Positions 53,992 to 62,618 of a DNA stretch of 64,000 bases are shown here, in pieces. The notes under the pieces were generated by a model. That model was not told where the DNA came from, searched no databases, and was given only the letters and a program-made list of their open reading frames with translations. The position numbers and the translations under genes are program-made. Source of the DNA: Bin87 sp963663945 (lineage in GTDB: Bacteria; Chloroflexota; Dehalococcoidia; Lucifugimonadales; UBA3495); contig OY760687.1 of assembly GCA_963663945.1 (NCBI GenBank), positions 2,914,001 to 2,978,000 of the forward strand, read 5' to 3'. Positions within the stretch are counted from its first letter, which is position 1. Every line of letters starts with the position of its first letter.

Positions 53992-55392
53992 TTAGCCGAA
54001 CTGGTACTCAGTGGTGGCGCTGATGAGAGACATCGTCTCGCCGATCCGGGTGGCGGTGCCAGAGCGGTCGTCCCAGTTGACGTTGCCGCCGGCGCGGACG
54101 TGCTCGGCCAGCTGGCCGCGGGTCTCTTCGCTCAGCTCGACGAAGCCCATGTAATCGGTGCAGGCGTTCAGCAGATGGTCAGGCGTTTCCACGCCTTCTT
54201 CCTGCATCCGGTCGATGATGTCCCGCATTCCGGGCAGTTCCGAGTTCGAGACCCGGTCGGCCACGAAGTTGATGCGAGCCAGCAGGGCGCCGGAGTTGAT
54301 CCATTCGAGGCCGGTGTGCCAGCCTTCCACCGACGGCGGATCCAGGATGGACTGGCCCATGTAGGTGGGTTCCTTGCCGATGTTGAGAACGCCAGGATCG
54401 GGGTTCTCGAAGAGGCCCACCATCCGCAGCGTGCCGGCGACCACCTCGGTCGGGCTCTTGATCTTCTGGAACCGGGCGTCCTTGAACCACTGCGAGTTGA
54501 ACATGTGGCGGAGCACGGGCTTCATCTCGAAGCCGGAGTCCTCGAACACCTGGCACATCTCGTCCAGAGCGTCCTCGTCGCGGGCCGGCTCGATGGTCCA
54601 GGCCGGAACCTGCGGCTCGTCGGCGACGAAGAAGTTGTAGAGGTGGCGGCAGATGAAGCGGGAGGTCGCCGGCTCACCGAGGATGATGTCGATGATGTCC
54701 TCGCCGTTGAAGTTGCCGGTCTGACCCAGGAAGGTCTTTTCGCCGTAGTCGTGGTCCTCGTCGCGGTAGGCGAACTTCCAGGGATAGCGGCCGTACGGAG
54801 CGCGCGGCAGCTTGGCCTGGATGGTCCAGCCGGTGAAGGCCCGCGAACACTCGCGAACGTCGACCTCGGTGTAGTTGGAAACGCCCAGGGAGAACAGCTC
54901 GAGGAGCTCGCGGCCCCAGTTCTCGTTCACGGCGTCCCGGTGGTTTTCGTTGTTGTCCAGCCAGAAAATCATGGCGGGGTTCTTGGACAGTTCAATCAGA
55001 ATGTCCCGATAGTTGCCCATGCCATATTCCCGCAGCATGTCGATCTGCTCGAGCAACTGGTCGCAGTTGTCAACCTTGGAGTTGCCGGTCGCGAATACGT
55101 GGTGCCAGAACAGCGTAATCTTCTCTTCGAGGGGCTTGTCGCTGGATACCATGTTGTACATCCAGTTCGCCTGGCCCGAGAAGGGAACGCCGCCGGGGAG
55201 CAAGAAGCTGGGGTGGTACCGCAGCAGGAGAGCCATCTTCCCGCCTTCGCGGTTCGCGGGCGGATCAATCAGCTCTTCCACAGTGGCTTCGTAACCCTGC
55301 GCAACACATCGCTCCAGCTCTGCGCGGTTGGCGCCAAAGCCGGCGCGCCGCATCAGGTGGGCCATCAATGCCAGGTCATCCTTGTGTGACAT
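53992..55392 (-). CDS. DUF1800 protein without export signal
   Basis: This 466-residue DUF1800 protein has the family motifs LMRRAGFGANRAELER, ITLFWHHVFATGNSKV, NENWGRELLELFSLGV, ECSRAFTGWTIQ and FICRHLYNFFV. No signal peptide precedes the domain: it begins MSHKDDLALMAHLMRRAG. ATG at 55392 has GGAAGGAGG upstream, and the longer frame is rejected. It is the first gene of the set with DUF1501 and NHL. A GATAATGATTAT element lies in its promoter region. Confidence 0.9.
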   Translation of the reverse strand: MSHKDDLALMAHLMRRAGFGANRAELERCVAQGYEATVEELIDPPANREGGKMALLLRYHPSFLLPGGVPFSGQANWMYNMVSSDKPLEEKITLFWHHVFATGNSKVDNCDQLLEQIDMLREYGMGNYRDILIELSKNPAMIFWLDNNENHRDAVNENWGRELLELFSLGVSNYTEVDVRECSRAFTGWTIQAKLPRAPYGRYPWKFAYRDEDHDYGEKTFLGQTGNFNGEDIIDIILGEPATSRFICRHLYNFFVADEPQVPAWTIEPARDEDALDEMCQVFEDSGFEMKPVLRHMFNSQWFKDARFQKIKSPTEVVAGTLRMVGLFENPDPGVLNIGKEPTYMGQSILDPPSVEGWHTGLEWINSGALLARINFVADRVSNSELPGMRDIIDRMQEEGVETPDHLLNACTDYMGFVELSEETRGQLAEHVRAGGNVNWDDRSGTATRIGETMSLISATTEYQFG

Positions 55393-55527
55393 CCTGTGCC
55401 TCCTTCCTTCGATTTGATGCCGTTTTTGCCGGGATTCCATGCTTCGTCCCCGGCCTCACGACGATTGGCGGTAGTTTAATTTAGCCGCCACACCCTGTCA
55501 ACCCTTGTGGGGGGTTGGCTCTAAATT

Positions 55528-55539
55528 GATAATGATTAT
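55528..55539 (-). promoter_or_regulatory. Fur-box-like element and -10 box upstream of DUF1800
   Basis: GATAAT-GATTAT (55528-55539) matches two hexamers of the classical Fur array. On the minus strand the overlapping TATAAT (55540-55535) could be the -10 box of the DUF1800 gene; the -35 box is weak. The area is markedly AT-rich compared with its surroundings. Confidence 0.38.
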
Positions 55540-55601
55540 AACGTGGTAATCAACCCATGACTGGCCGAAGACCAGAGCGGCCGGGTGACCGCTCCGACGT
55601 T

Positions 55602-57752
55602 TTAGCTTGACGGCGAAGTGGCAACCGCACAAACCTCCAGCCCCCGCTCGTCCATGAGGTCATCCAGGTCATTCTGGTCCACGTTCAGCAATGCCGGCGG
55701 TATGCACCCGGTCAACTCGTTCCTGGTGACGTACAGGATCATCAGCTCGGTCAGTTTGGTCAGCTCAGCCGGTATCGAACCCGTCAGTTGGTTGGTGTCC
55801 AGGTGCAGCTGCTCCAGCTTGGCCAGGTCCCCCAACTCCGGCGGAATCGAACCGCTGAACCGGTTGTTGTCTAGGTGCAACTCCTCCAGGCTCGCCATCG
55901 TGCCCAACTCTGCGGGAATCGCACCGCTCATCCGGTTCCTGTTCAAGTTCAATACCTTCAACTTGCCCAACTGGGCCAGCTCCGCAGGGATGGTTCCCAC
56001 GAGTTCATTCTCGAGCAGGTACAGATTTTCGAGTTTGGCCAGATTGCCCAACTCCGACGGTATCTCGCCGGTCAGCCGGTTGCTGTTCAACCTCAAATGC
56101 TTCAACTCGGCTAAACCGCCGAACTCCGAAGGAATTTTGCCGGTCAGCATATTATTTGAAAGGTTCAACGACTCGATTTTGGCCAGATCGCTCAGCTCTG
56201 ACGGTATCTCTCCGGTCAGGTCATTGTTATCAAGGTGCAGATAGACCAAGTCTGCAAGATCGCCGAGTTGCGCCGGTATCGGGCCGCTCAGCTTGTTGTC
56301 GTACAGTGCGATCCACCTCAGGTTGGAGAGATTGCCCAACTCGGCCGGGATCGGGCCTGTCAGCTCATTTTCGCGGAGGGTCAGTCCCCGAAGGTTGGAG
56401 AGATTGCCCAACTCGGCCGGGATCGGGCCGGTCAGCTCGTTGCTGCGTATACCCAAGTAGCTCAGCTTGGACAGATTTCCCAACTCGGGTGGTATGTTGC
56501 CGGTGAATTCGTTTTGGCTGAGCCAGAGCGCTCCGAGATTCTCAAGACCGCCCAGTGTGGCCGGAAGCGTTCCGGTCAGTTTGTTGTCGTCCAGGTCAAG
56601 CGTCCTCAGTCTGGTAAGGCCGATTATCTCTTCCGGTATCTCTCCGGTCAGTTCGTTGTCCCACAACTCGAGATCGGTGAGATTACTGAGTTGGCCCAGC
56701 TCCGGCGGGATTGCCCCGCTCAACTTGTTGTGGTCCATTGACAGTACAGTCAGATTGCTCAGATTGCCCAGTTCAGCCGGTATTTCACCGAAGAGGCGGT
56801 TGCCGTCAAGGTCCAGGGTGTCCAGATGGGTCAGACTGCCAAGCTCGGGCGGAATGCTGCCGAACAGACCGTTGTTGTCCAGGTAGAGGACCGCCACGCA
56901 GCCGTCGCCGTCAGTAGAAACGCCGAACCACTGGCCTATTGGCGCACTGTCGCTGAGCCAGTTGACATCGTTCCTCCAACGAGGGCCTCCGGTGGCGTTG
57001 TACAACGCCACCAACGCATCCCGATCGCTGGCACAGGCTTCAGACGCAGCGCTCAGCAATATCGGCTCGGACCATGGCGACCATTGGGGTTGGCTGTACC
57101 TCTGGGTGCTGCTGCCCACGATGAATCGGTAGAGCTGGCCCGGGACCAATCCCGTGACCGTGTGCGACGTTTGTCCGTTGTTGGCCACACTCTGAGAAGC
57201 AAAAACGTCGTCCAAGCGGTGGCCGATCTCAATCGCCGTTTCATAATCTTCGACGGCAATCCAGCCGATGCGATAGAAGCGAGCCGCCGCAACCCCCTGC
57301 CAGGTAACCACCGCTTCGCCGGGGTTGGACCCGGCAGTGACGTGAAGCTGGCTGGGGGCCGGCAGGTTACTGCCGCCGGATCCCTGCGTACTTTCACGCT
57401 CTGCGGGAAAAACAATCCGCCGCGGCTCCGCAGCATCCGCGCCGTCCTCCCCACTGCGGACCAGGAGGTTGCACACTTCGTCGGGCGACCCCGGCGCGTA
57501 GCCCGAATCGTACCTGTCATCGGCCTCGTAAGCCCGCACCACGATGTTCCCATTGCTGTCCGTGCTGCGAACGATGTACCACCCGTCGCCCGAACTGTCG
57601 GTGAAAAACCCGTCGTGCTCGCTGTCGGGCCAACTCGACGGGCAGCCACCTCCTTGCGTATCGGCGGCTTGAGGGGCGATTGCGACGAACGCCGCCAGAA
57701 CGCCAATGATCCCTACGATTGCCAGATTCCTGATTCCACTATTCTGAAACAT
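55602..57752 (-). CDS. secreted fibronectin-III plus leucine-rich-repeat protein
   Basis: This 716-residue protein has an N-terminal hydrophobic segment (residues 9-30, AIVGIIGVLAAFVAIAP) that is a likely signal peptide or anchor, a cysteine-containing region with GGGCPSSWPDSEHDG, a fibronectin type III domain (about 131-233), an LRR N-cap (ALVALYNATGGPRWRN), and 17 consecutive 24-residue LRRs of the plant-like type (for example LTLRENELTGPIPAELGNLS). It ends with a cysteine-containing cap and no sortase or secretion signal. Probably a surface or extracellular binding protein. Confidence 0.93.
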   Translation of the reverse strand: MFQNSGIRNLAIVGIIGVLAAFVAIAPQAADTQGGGCPSSWPDSEHDGFFTDSSGDGWYIVRSTDSNGNIVVRAYEADDRYDSGYAPGSPDEVCNLLVRSGEDGADAAEPRRIVFPAERESTQGSGGSNLPAPSQLHVTAGSNPGEAVVTWQGVAAARFYRIGWIAVEDYETAIEIGHRLDDVFASQSVANNGQTSHTVTGLVPGQLYRFIVGSSTQRYSQPQWSPWSEPILLSAASEACASDRDALVALYNATGGPRWRNDVNWLSDSAPIGQWFGVSTDGDGCVAVLYLDNNGLFGSIPPELGSLTHLDTLDLDGNRLFGEIPAELGNLSNLTVLSMDHNKLSGAIPPELGQLSNLTDLELWDNELTGEIPEEIIGLTRLRTLDLDDNKLTGTLPATLGGLENLGALWLSQNEFTGNIPPELGNLSKLSYLGIRSNELTGPIPAELGNLSNLRGLTLRENELTGPIPAELGNLSNLRWIALYDNKLSGPIPAQLGDLADLVYLHLDNNDLTGEIPSELSDLAKIESLNLSNNMLTGKIPSEFGGLAELKHLRLNSNRLTGEIPSELGNLAKLENLYLLENELVGTIPAELAQLGKLKVLNLNRNRMSGAIPAELGTMASLEELHLDNNRFSGSIPPELGDLAKLEQLHLDTNQLTGSIPAELTKLTELMILYVTRNELTGCIPPALLNVDQNDLDDLMDERGLEVCAVATSPSS
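55665..56891 (-). repeat. 17 tandem 72-bp leucine-rich-repeat units
   Basis: Each unit encodes 24 residues with L-x-L-x-x-N-x-L-x-G-x-I-P-x-E-L-G spacing and no indel across all 17 units. Some adjacent units (around 56330-56440) are nearly identical at the DNA level, a sign of recent unit duplication. Confidence 0.88.
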
Positions 57753-57996
57753 CTCTTATCTCGCCAGTGGTCGCTCGATGCGACGTACTTCATCGCCGGG
57801 AGAATCGCGCCCGGCAACCGCTGCGGCGCACGATTCATCTGTCGCGCGCTTTTCCGCACCTCGCGGCCATAAAACTGACGCGTCGGGTGCTCGTACCTGT
57901 AGTCCTCTGGCGCTATCGCCGGACCAAGCGGGCAATGCCGCTTTATGGGACGCAATACCTACAATTGAAGCAATTTATCGAACCTCTGGTGGGCGC

Positions 57997-58431
57997 CTAC
58001 TTCGGCACCGCCCACGCCGGCGGTGGCGCATGCGTCACCGAAGGATCGTTGTCTGCCGGTATCTGCGCGATCAGCCGGCCGTTCTCGGCCTTTACTTCGT
58101 GGTAAAACAACTGAGCCCGCGGCCCGTTCACGCACACGCCCTGCCCCTCTTCGAATCGCCACCCGTGGTCGGGACACAAAAAGCTCTTGTCCCACTTCAC
58201 CACGCGCCCAAAAGCGTGCGGACACACCATCGACAGCAGCCGGTATTGCCCGTCCCGGGCCTTGGCCAGCCAATACTCGTCGCCATTCTCCAACCGCACT
58301 CGAGCCGGCAGTTCCTTGAAGTCACCGACTGCTCCCAGATCCACCTGGCGCGCCGGGGCCATCTTGTTCTTGCCGATATCGGCAGGATCCGTGTACATGC
58401 GCCGGCGGCGGTGGTAGATGTTTTCGCTCAT
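57997..58431 (-). CDS. Rieske-type [2Fe-2S] protein
   Basis: This 144-residue protein has a Rieske motif: Cys70-Pro-His72 and, 14 residues on, Cys86-Pro-Asp-His89 (SMVCPHAFG and FLCPDHGWRF). Such small Rieske proteins serve as ferredoxin components of oxygenases or other electron carriers. CAGGAG lies upstream of the ATG. Its upstream neighbour, 75 bases away on the same strand, is a small ferredoxin-fold protein. No oxygenase gene is in this window next to it. Confidence 0.88.
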   Translation of the reverse strand: MSENIYHRRRRMYTDPADIGKNKMAPARQVDLGAVGDFKELPARVRLENGDEYWLAKARDGQYRLLSMVCPHAFGRVVKWDKSFLCPDHGWRFEEGQGVCVNGPRAQLFYHEVKAENGRLIAQIPADNDPSVTHAPPPAWAVPK

Positions 58432-58505
58432 GGCCGTTCTCCTGTTGCGCGTCGTCCGATCGCCTGTTGACGTGCCGGCGACGATTCGCGGTTGACGGGC
58501 GGTGG

Positions 58506-58811
58506 TCAGTCCGTGGGCAGCCCCCCAAAGGCTTCTTCCATGGTGATGATGGGGAAAATGTCGGTCCGGTTCCAGGTGGCCAGGCCCATGTCGATGACGG
58601 CGTCATCCACCGCGTGGGCGTCCGGCCCGTCCAGCACCAGCCACGTCTGGTGCGACGACTTGCCCACCCAGCCTCCGCGATATTCACAACCCCGACTGGC
58701 CAGCGTCTCCGTCAACTCCGCCGACATCCGCAGCACCCGATCGCGTACGCCGAGATCAACCCCCGGGCAGCGTTCCGGCGCGTGTTCCAGCGAAATCATG
58801 TACAAAGCCAT
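58506..58811 (-). CDS. small ferredoxin-like-fold protein (DUF3303/muconolactone isomerase-like)
   Basis: This 101-residue protein starts MALYMISLEHAPERCPG and later has YRGGWVGKSSHQTWLVLDGP and MEEAFGG. The pattern fits dimeric alpha-beta barrel proteins of the muconolactone isomerase/DUF3303 kind, though no catalytic residues can be assigned. It sits between the BtuF-like gene and the Rieske gene, all on the minus strand and closely spaced. Confidence 0.68.
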   Translation of the reverse strand: MALYMISLEHAPERCPGVDLGVRDRVLRMSAELTETLASRGCEYRGGWVGKSSHQTWLVLDGPDAHAVDDAVIDMGLATWNRTDIFPIITMEEAFGGLPTD

Positions 58812-58851
58812 AAGTTATTCCCCAATGACCCGGCCGATTGCGTGGCCCGGG

Positions 58852-59787
58852 CTAGGTGACGGTTGCGAGATCCCTCGGAGATGCCGGCCTGAAAATGCCC
58901 GGGCGCGCGAGTCCTTCAAACCGGTCGGGCCGCATCGCCTCAGCCAGGCCCTCAAGAACATCGATCACCCTGGGTCCGTGCCGACTGGGTATCTGCCCGT
59001 CGAACAGGTACACCCGCCCTTCCCGGACCGCGTTCAGCGAATTCCACTCTTCCCGTTCCGCCAGCCGCGCCGTTTCCAGGATGGTCCGGTCCATGTTGAA
59101 GGCGCAGGGCATCACCATCACGTAGTCCGGCTGATACGCGATCACTTCATCCCATCCGACTTCCCGTGACTTTCCCCACTTCTCGGCCAGTCCTTCCACG
59201 CCACCCGCCAGTTCCACCAGCTCGGGCGTCCACTGCCCGGTGTTGCGCAGCGGCTCAAGCCAGTCGATGCAGAACACCTTCGGCCGGCTCCCGTCCCGGG
59301 CGCGGTCCTCAACGAATGCGGAACGCTCCTGCAACTCTGCGACCAGGCCTGAGGCGCTGCCCCCTACTCCAGCAGCATCGCCGATGCGCTGAATGTTGCC
59401 GTATATATCCTCGAGGCTCGCCGGACGAATGCTCAAGATCTCAGGCTCGTAGTCCAGCGCTTTGCTGGCCGTTTCGAATACCGACCCGGCGCCAACCGCG
59501 CACACTTCGCACAGCTCCTGTGTGAGAATCAGGTCGGGCTGCAGGCGACGCAGGAGGTCCTCGTCGATTATGAACACCGGATTGCCCGACGCCCGCGCCT
59601 GCTGAATGATCGTGTCGATTTCCGCGCTGGAGAGGTGGGACTTGCTGCGCACGCTCCGGCTCACGATGGGCAGTCCGCGGGCCCCCGCCGGGTGGTCGCA
59701 CATGTGTGAAACGCCAACCAGAGAATCGCCGAGCCCCAGGGCGAACACAATCTCCGTGGCGCTGGGCAGCAAAGAAATGATGCGCAT
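58852..59787 (-). CDS. BtuF-like cobalamin/siderophore-binding protein without signal peptide
   Basis: This 311-residue protein has the two-lobed periplasmic-binding fold of BtuF/FecB: RIISLLPSATEIVFALGLGDSLVGVS at the start, PDLILTQELCEVCAVGAG at the linker, and GWDEVIAYQPDYVMVMPCAF in the second lobe. No signal peptide or lipobox is visible, so unlike BtuF it may be cytosolic. Alternative starts are 59796 and 59787. No permease or ATPase gene is nearby. It might bind corrinoid for B12 enzymes such as the RdhA-like protein (inference). Confidence 0.82.
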   Translation of the reverse strand: MRIISLLPSATEIVFALGLGDSLVGVSHMCDHPAGARGLPIVSRSVRSKSHLSSAEIDTIIQQARASGNPVFIIDEDLLRRLQPDLILTQELCEVCAVGAGSVFETASKALDYEPEILSIRPASLEDIYGNIQRIGDAAGVGGSASGLVAELQERSAFVEDRARDGSRPKVFCIDWLEPLRNTGQWTPELVELAGGVEGLAEKWGKSREVGWDEVIAYQPDYVMVMPCAFNMDRTILETARLAEREEWNSLNAVREGRVYLFDGQIPSRHGPRVIDVLEGLAEAMRPDRFEGLARPGIFRPASPRDLATVT

Positions 59788-59937
59788 GGCGCGCATTGTA
59801 GGCCCACGGCACACGCTTGGCAAACACCGCGGGATCGACAACGGACGCCGGACGGAGGGGACGGGACAGCATTCGGAAAGCGGTCTGAGGCTGGAATGGT
59901 ATGATGAACGTCAACACCGCGCCGGGTACTCGCTGCC

Positions 59938-60615
59938 ATGACCACCACACCCAAACCAGTCGCCGCTTCAGCCACCGCCGGCGTTCGCGCGGCCGAGCCG
60001 GCCGGAACCATCCGCCTGGACCTGTCCGCCCTGGGCATCGACCACCGGGCGGCTGATTTCCCCGCGCGGTTCATCGAGTTCTGTGAGCAGAACAACCTTT
60101 ACGAAATGGAAGTCAACGCTGCCGGAGATCTGCTGATACTGCCTATGACCGGATACCGCGGGAACAAGGAAGAATCTTACATGACCCACTTCCTGGTCGG
60201 TTGGGAACTGGCCAACGGCGGCAGCGCTTCTTCGCAGACGGTGCGTTTCCGCCTGCCATCCGGTGAGATCAGCGGGCCGGACGCGGCGTGGATTTCACAA
60301 GAGCGGTTCGACGCCTTATCCGATGACCAATGGAACCGTGTCATCGAAGGCGCCCCCGACTTCGTGGTGGAAATCCGCTCCCGGACGGACAACCTCCGCC
60401 CTTTGCTTGACAAAATGAGCCGGTGGATGGAAGCCGGCGCTCGACTCGGCTGGCTGATCGACTCTCCAAATCGTCGCGCTTACATCTACCGTGCGAGTGA
60501 GCCAGAGCCTGAAGTGCAAGAAGACCCGGAATCACTCAGCGGAGAGAATGTCCTTGCAGGCTTCGATTTCCCCGTGCGCCGGTACATCTTCGACCTGGCC
60601 GGTCCAACTGGGTAA
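59938..60615 (+). CDS. Uma2 family (PD-(D/E)XK nuclease-like) protein, second copy
   Basis: This 225-residue protein is in the Uma2 family. It has FIEFCEQNNLYEMEVNAAGDLL at the N-terminus, SGPDAAWISQERFDAL with the core Asp, and PDFVVEIRSRTDNLRPLLDKM with the Glu and Lys of the nuclease-like motif, then LGWLIDSPNRRAYIYR. It precedes folD by 5 bases and may be cotranscribed. Its biological role is unknown. Confidence 0.85.
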   Translation: MTTTPKPVAASATAGVRAAEPAGTIRLDLSALGIDHRAADFPARFIEFCEQNNLYEMEVNAAGDLLILPMTGYRGNKEESYMTHFLVGWELANGGSASSQTVRFRLPSGEISGPDAAWISQERFDALSDDQWNRVIEGAPDFVVEIRSRTDNLRPLLDKMSRWMEAGARLGWLIDSPNRRAYIYRASEPEPEVQEDPESLSGENVLAGFDFPVRRYIFDLAGPTG

Positions 60616-60620
60616 ATCCT

Positions 60621-61514
60621 ATGGCCGCGCGCGTCCTCAAAGGCAACGAAATCGCCGCCGACCTCCGCGCTGAGGTTGCTGCCGGCGTGGCCGATCTCGT
60701 CGCTGCCGGAGGACCCACGCCAGGTCTGGCCGCCGTCCTCGTGGGCAATGACCCGGCTTCCGGCGTCTATGTACGGAACAAAGGCCGGGCGTGTGAGGAA
60801 GCTGGCATATTCTCCGAAATATTCTACATGCCCGCAGACGTGTCCCAGGCCAACCTCCTGAGCCTGATCGACCAGTTGAACCGGGACACCAGGTTCCATG
60901 GCATCCTGGTCCAACTCCCTCTGCCTGGCGACCTGGACGAACACACGGTCATCGAGCGCGTTAACCCCAGCAAGGATGTGGACGGCCTCCATCCCACCAG
61001 CCAGGGTCTAATGCTCCAGGGCGAGCCCGCCTTCCTTCCCTGCACTCCCTCCGGTGTTCAACAGGTCCTGCTGCGCTCCGGATACGACCCCGCCGGCCAG
61101 CACGTCGTGATAGTTGGCCGCAGCAATATCGTTGGCAAACCCCTTGCCGCCCTGCTGATGCAGCGCAATTCCGGCGGCAACGCCACCGTCACCGTCTGCC
61201 ATACGCGCACCCGCGACCTGCCCGATATCACCCGTCAGGCGGACATCCTCGTCGCCGCCATGGGCGTGCCCGGGGCCATCAGCGCCGACATGGTGCGCGA
61301 CGGCGCCGTCGTCATCGACGTCGGCATCAACCGCGTGGACGACGCTTCCCGCCGCCGCGGCTATCGCCTCGTCGGTGACGTGGACTACGAGCCGGTCGCC
61401 GCCAAGGCCGAGGCCATCACTCCCGTGCCCGGCGGCATCGGCCCGATGACCATAGCCGTGCTCCTCAGCAACACGCTGGAAGCTGCCCGCCACAGCATCA
61501 ATGCGAACCGGTGA
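60621..61514 (+). CDS. folD: methylenetetrahydrofolate dehydrogenase/cyclohydrolase
   Basis: This bifunctional folate enzyme interconverts 5,10-methylene-, methenyl- and 10-formyl-THF with NADP. The 297-residue protein has VGNDPASGVYVRNKGRACEE (with the catalytic Lys), FHGILVQLPLPGDLDEH, PSKDVDGLHP, CTPSGVQQVLL and the NADP loop VIVGRSNIVGKPLAALL; the end PVPGGIGPMTIAVLLSNT is diagnostic. Its last 14 bases overlap the start of queA, so the two are translationally coupled. Confidence 0.96.
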   Translation: MAARVLKGNEIAADLRAEVAAGVADLVAAGGPTPGLAAVLVGNDPASGVYVRNKGRACEEAGIFSEIFYMPADVSQANLLSLIDQLNRDTRFHGILVQLPLPGDLDEHTVIERVNPSKDVDGLHPTSQGLMLQGEPAFLPCTPSGVQQVLLRSGYDPAGQHVVIVGRSNIVGKPLAALLMQRNSGGNATVTVCHTRTRDLPDITRQADILVAAMGVPGAISADMVRDGAVVIDVGINRVDDASRRRGYRLVGDVDYEPVAAKAEAITPVPGGIGPMTIAVLLSNTLEAARHSINANR

Positions 61515-62547
61515 TTTCGACTACGTCCTGCCGGAAGAGCGCATCGCGCAGACCCCGGCGGAACCCCGGGACGCCTCTCGTCTGCTGGTCCTGGACCGCA
61601 ACCGGCCAGTCGGCCAATTCGAGCACCGCAATTTCCGCGACCTGACTGAGTATCTGCAGCCCGGCGACCTCATGGTCTTCAACCGGAGCCGCGTGATACC
61701 GGCCCGTCTCTTCGGTACCGAAACCCGCTCCGGCGCGCGCGTCGAGGTGTTGCTGGTCCGCCGCCAGGAACCCGGCGTCTGGCAGGCATTGGGACGCCCC
61801 GGCCGCCGGCTCCGGGTGGGAGCCCAGGTCACGGTGCAAGCCCACAACGGCTCCGGTTCGGCTCAGGTTGAGATCATCGAGGCCCGGGAAAACGGGCTGC
61901 GCCTGGTAAAAGTCAGCGACGATTCGGCGCTGGACGGCCTCGGCGAACTTCCGCTTCCTCCTTACATCAAGGAGACGCCCGACGACCCGGACCGCTATCA
62001 GACCGTCTACGCCGACGCTCCCGGCAGCGTGGCTGCTCCCACCGCTGGGCTGCACTTCACCGAGTCCCTCCTGGACCAAATTCGCGCCAAGGGAGTGTCT
62101 ACCGCCTGGGTCACCCTCCACGTCGGCCTCGACACCTTCCGCCCAGTCCACGGCGAGGACATCGCCGAGCACAAAATCCACACCGAATGGTTCGAGCTTC
62201 CCCAGAACACTGCGGACGCCATCAACGCAGCGCGTCAGACTGGCGGACGCACCATCGCCGTGGGAACCACCACCGTCCGCACCCTGGAGCACGTGGCGCG
62301 GGATGCTCACTCGAACGGCGCACACGAGATCCAGGCCGCCGCCGGCGACGCCGACCTGTTCATCCTGCCCGGCCACCACTTCCGGCTGGTGGACTCCATG
62401 GTCACCAACTTCCACCTTCCCCGGTCCACCCTGCTGATGCTGGTGTCCGCCTTCGCCGGCCGGGAGCGGATCCTGGCGGCATACGAAGAAGCAGTCCGCC
62501 GCGAGTACCGCTTCTATTCGTTCGGCGACGCCATGCTGCTGCTATAG
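61501..62547 (+). CDS. queA: S-adenosylmethionine:tRNA ribosyltransferase-isomerase
   Basis: QueA transfers and isomerises ribose from SAM to preQ1-tRNA, giving epoxyqueuosine. The 348-residue protein has FDYVLPEERIAQTPAEPRDA, GDLMVFNRSRVIPARLFG, VAAPTAGLHFT, TLHVGLDTFRPV, TTTVRTLE and the C-terminal NFHLPRSTLLMLVSAFAG. It overlaps folD by 14 bases. No tgt or queG gene is in the window, although the RdhA-like protein at 44089 is distantly related to QueG. Confidence 0.96.
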   Translation: MRTGDFDYVLPEERIAQTPAEPRDASRLLVLDRNRPVGQFEHRNFRDLTEYLQPGDLMVFNRSRVIPARLFGTETRSGARVEVLLVRRQEPGVWQALGRPGRRLRVGAQVTVQAHNGSGSAQVEIIEARENGLRLVKVSDDSALDGLGELPLPPYIKETPDDPDRYQTVYADAPGSVAAPTAGLHFTESLLDQIRAKGVSTAWVTLHVGLDTFRPVHGEDIAEHKIHTEWFELPQNTADAINAARQTGGRTIAVGTTTVRTLEHVARDAHSNGAHEIQAAAGDADLFILPGHHFRLVDSMVTNFHLPRSTLLMLVSAFAGRERILAAYEEAVRREYRFYSFGDAMLLL

Positions 62548-62618
62548 CGTCGCCGACATCCCTGTCCGGAATAATTCGGCAATCCTCGGTCCATGACCCC
62601 GATTGCCGGGTCGGCATT

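Noticed and set aside
52741..55389. 882-codon plus-strand open frame
   Set aside because: It is antisense to the DUF1501 and DUF1800 genes; its long length reflects GC-rich codon use, and its translation shows no domain.
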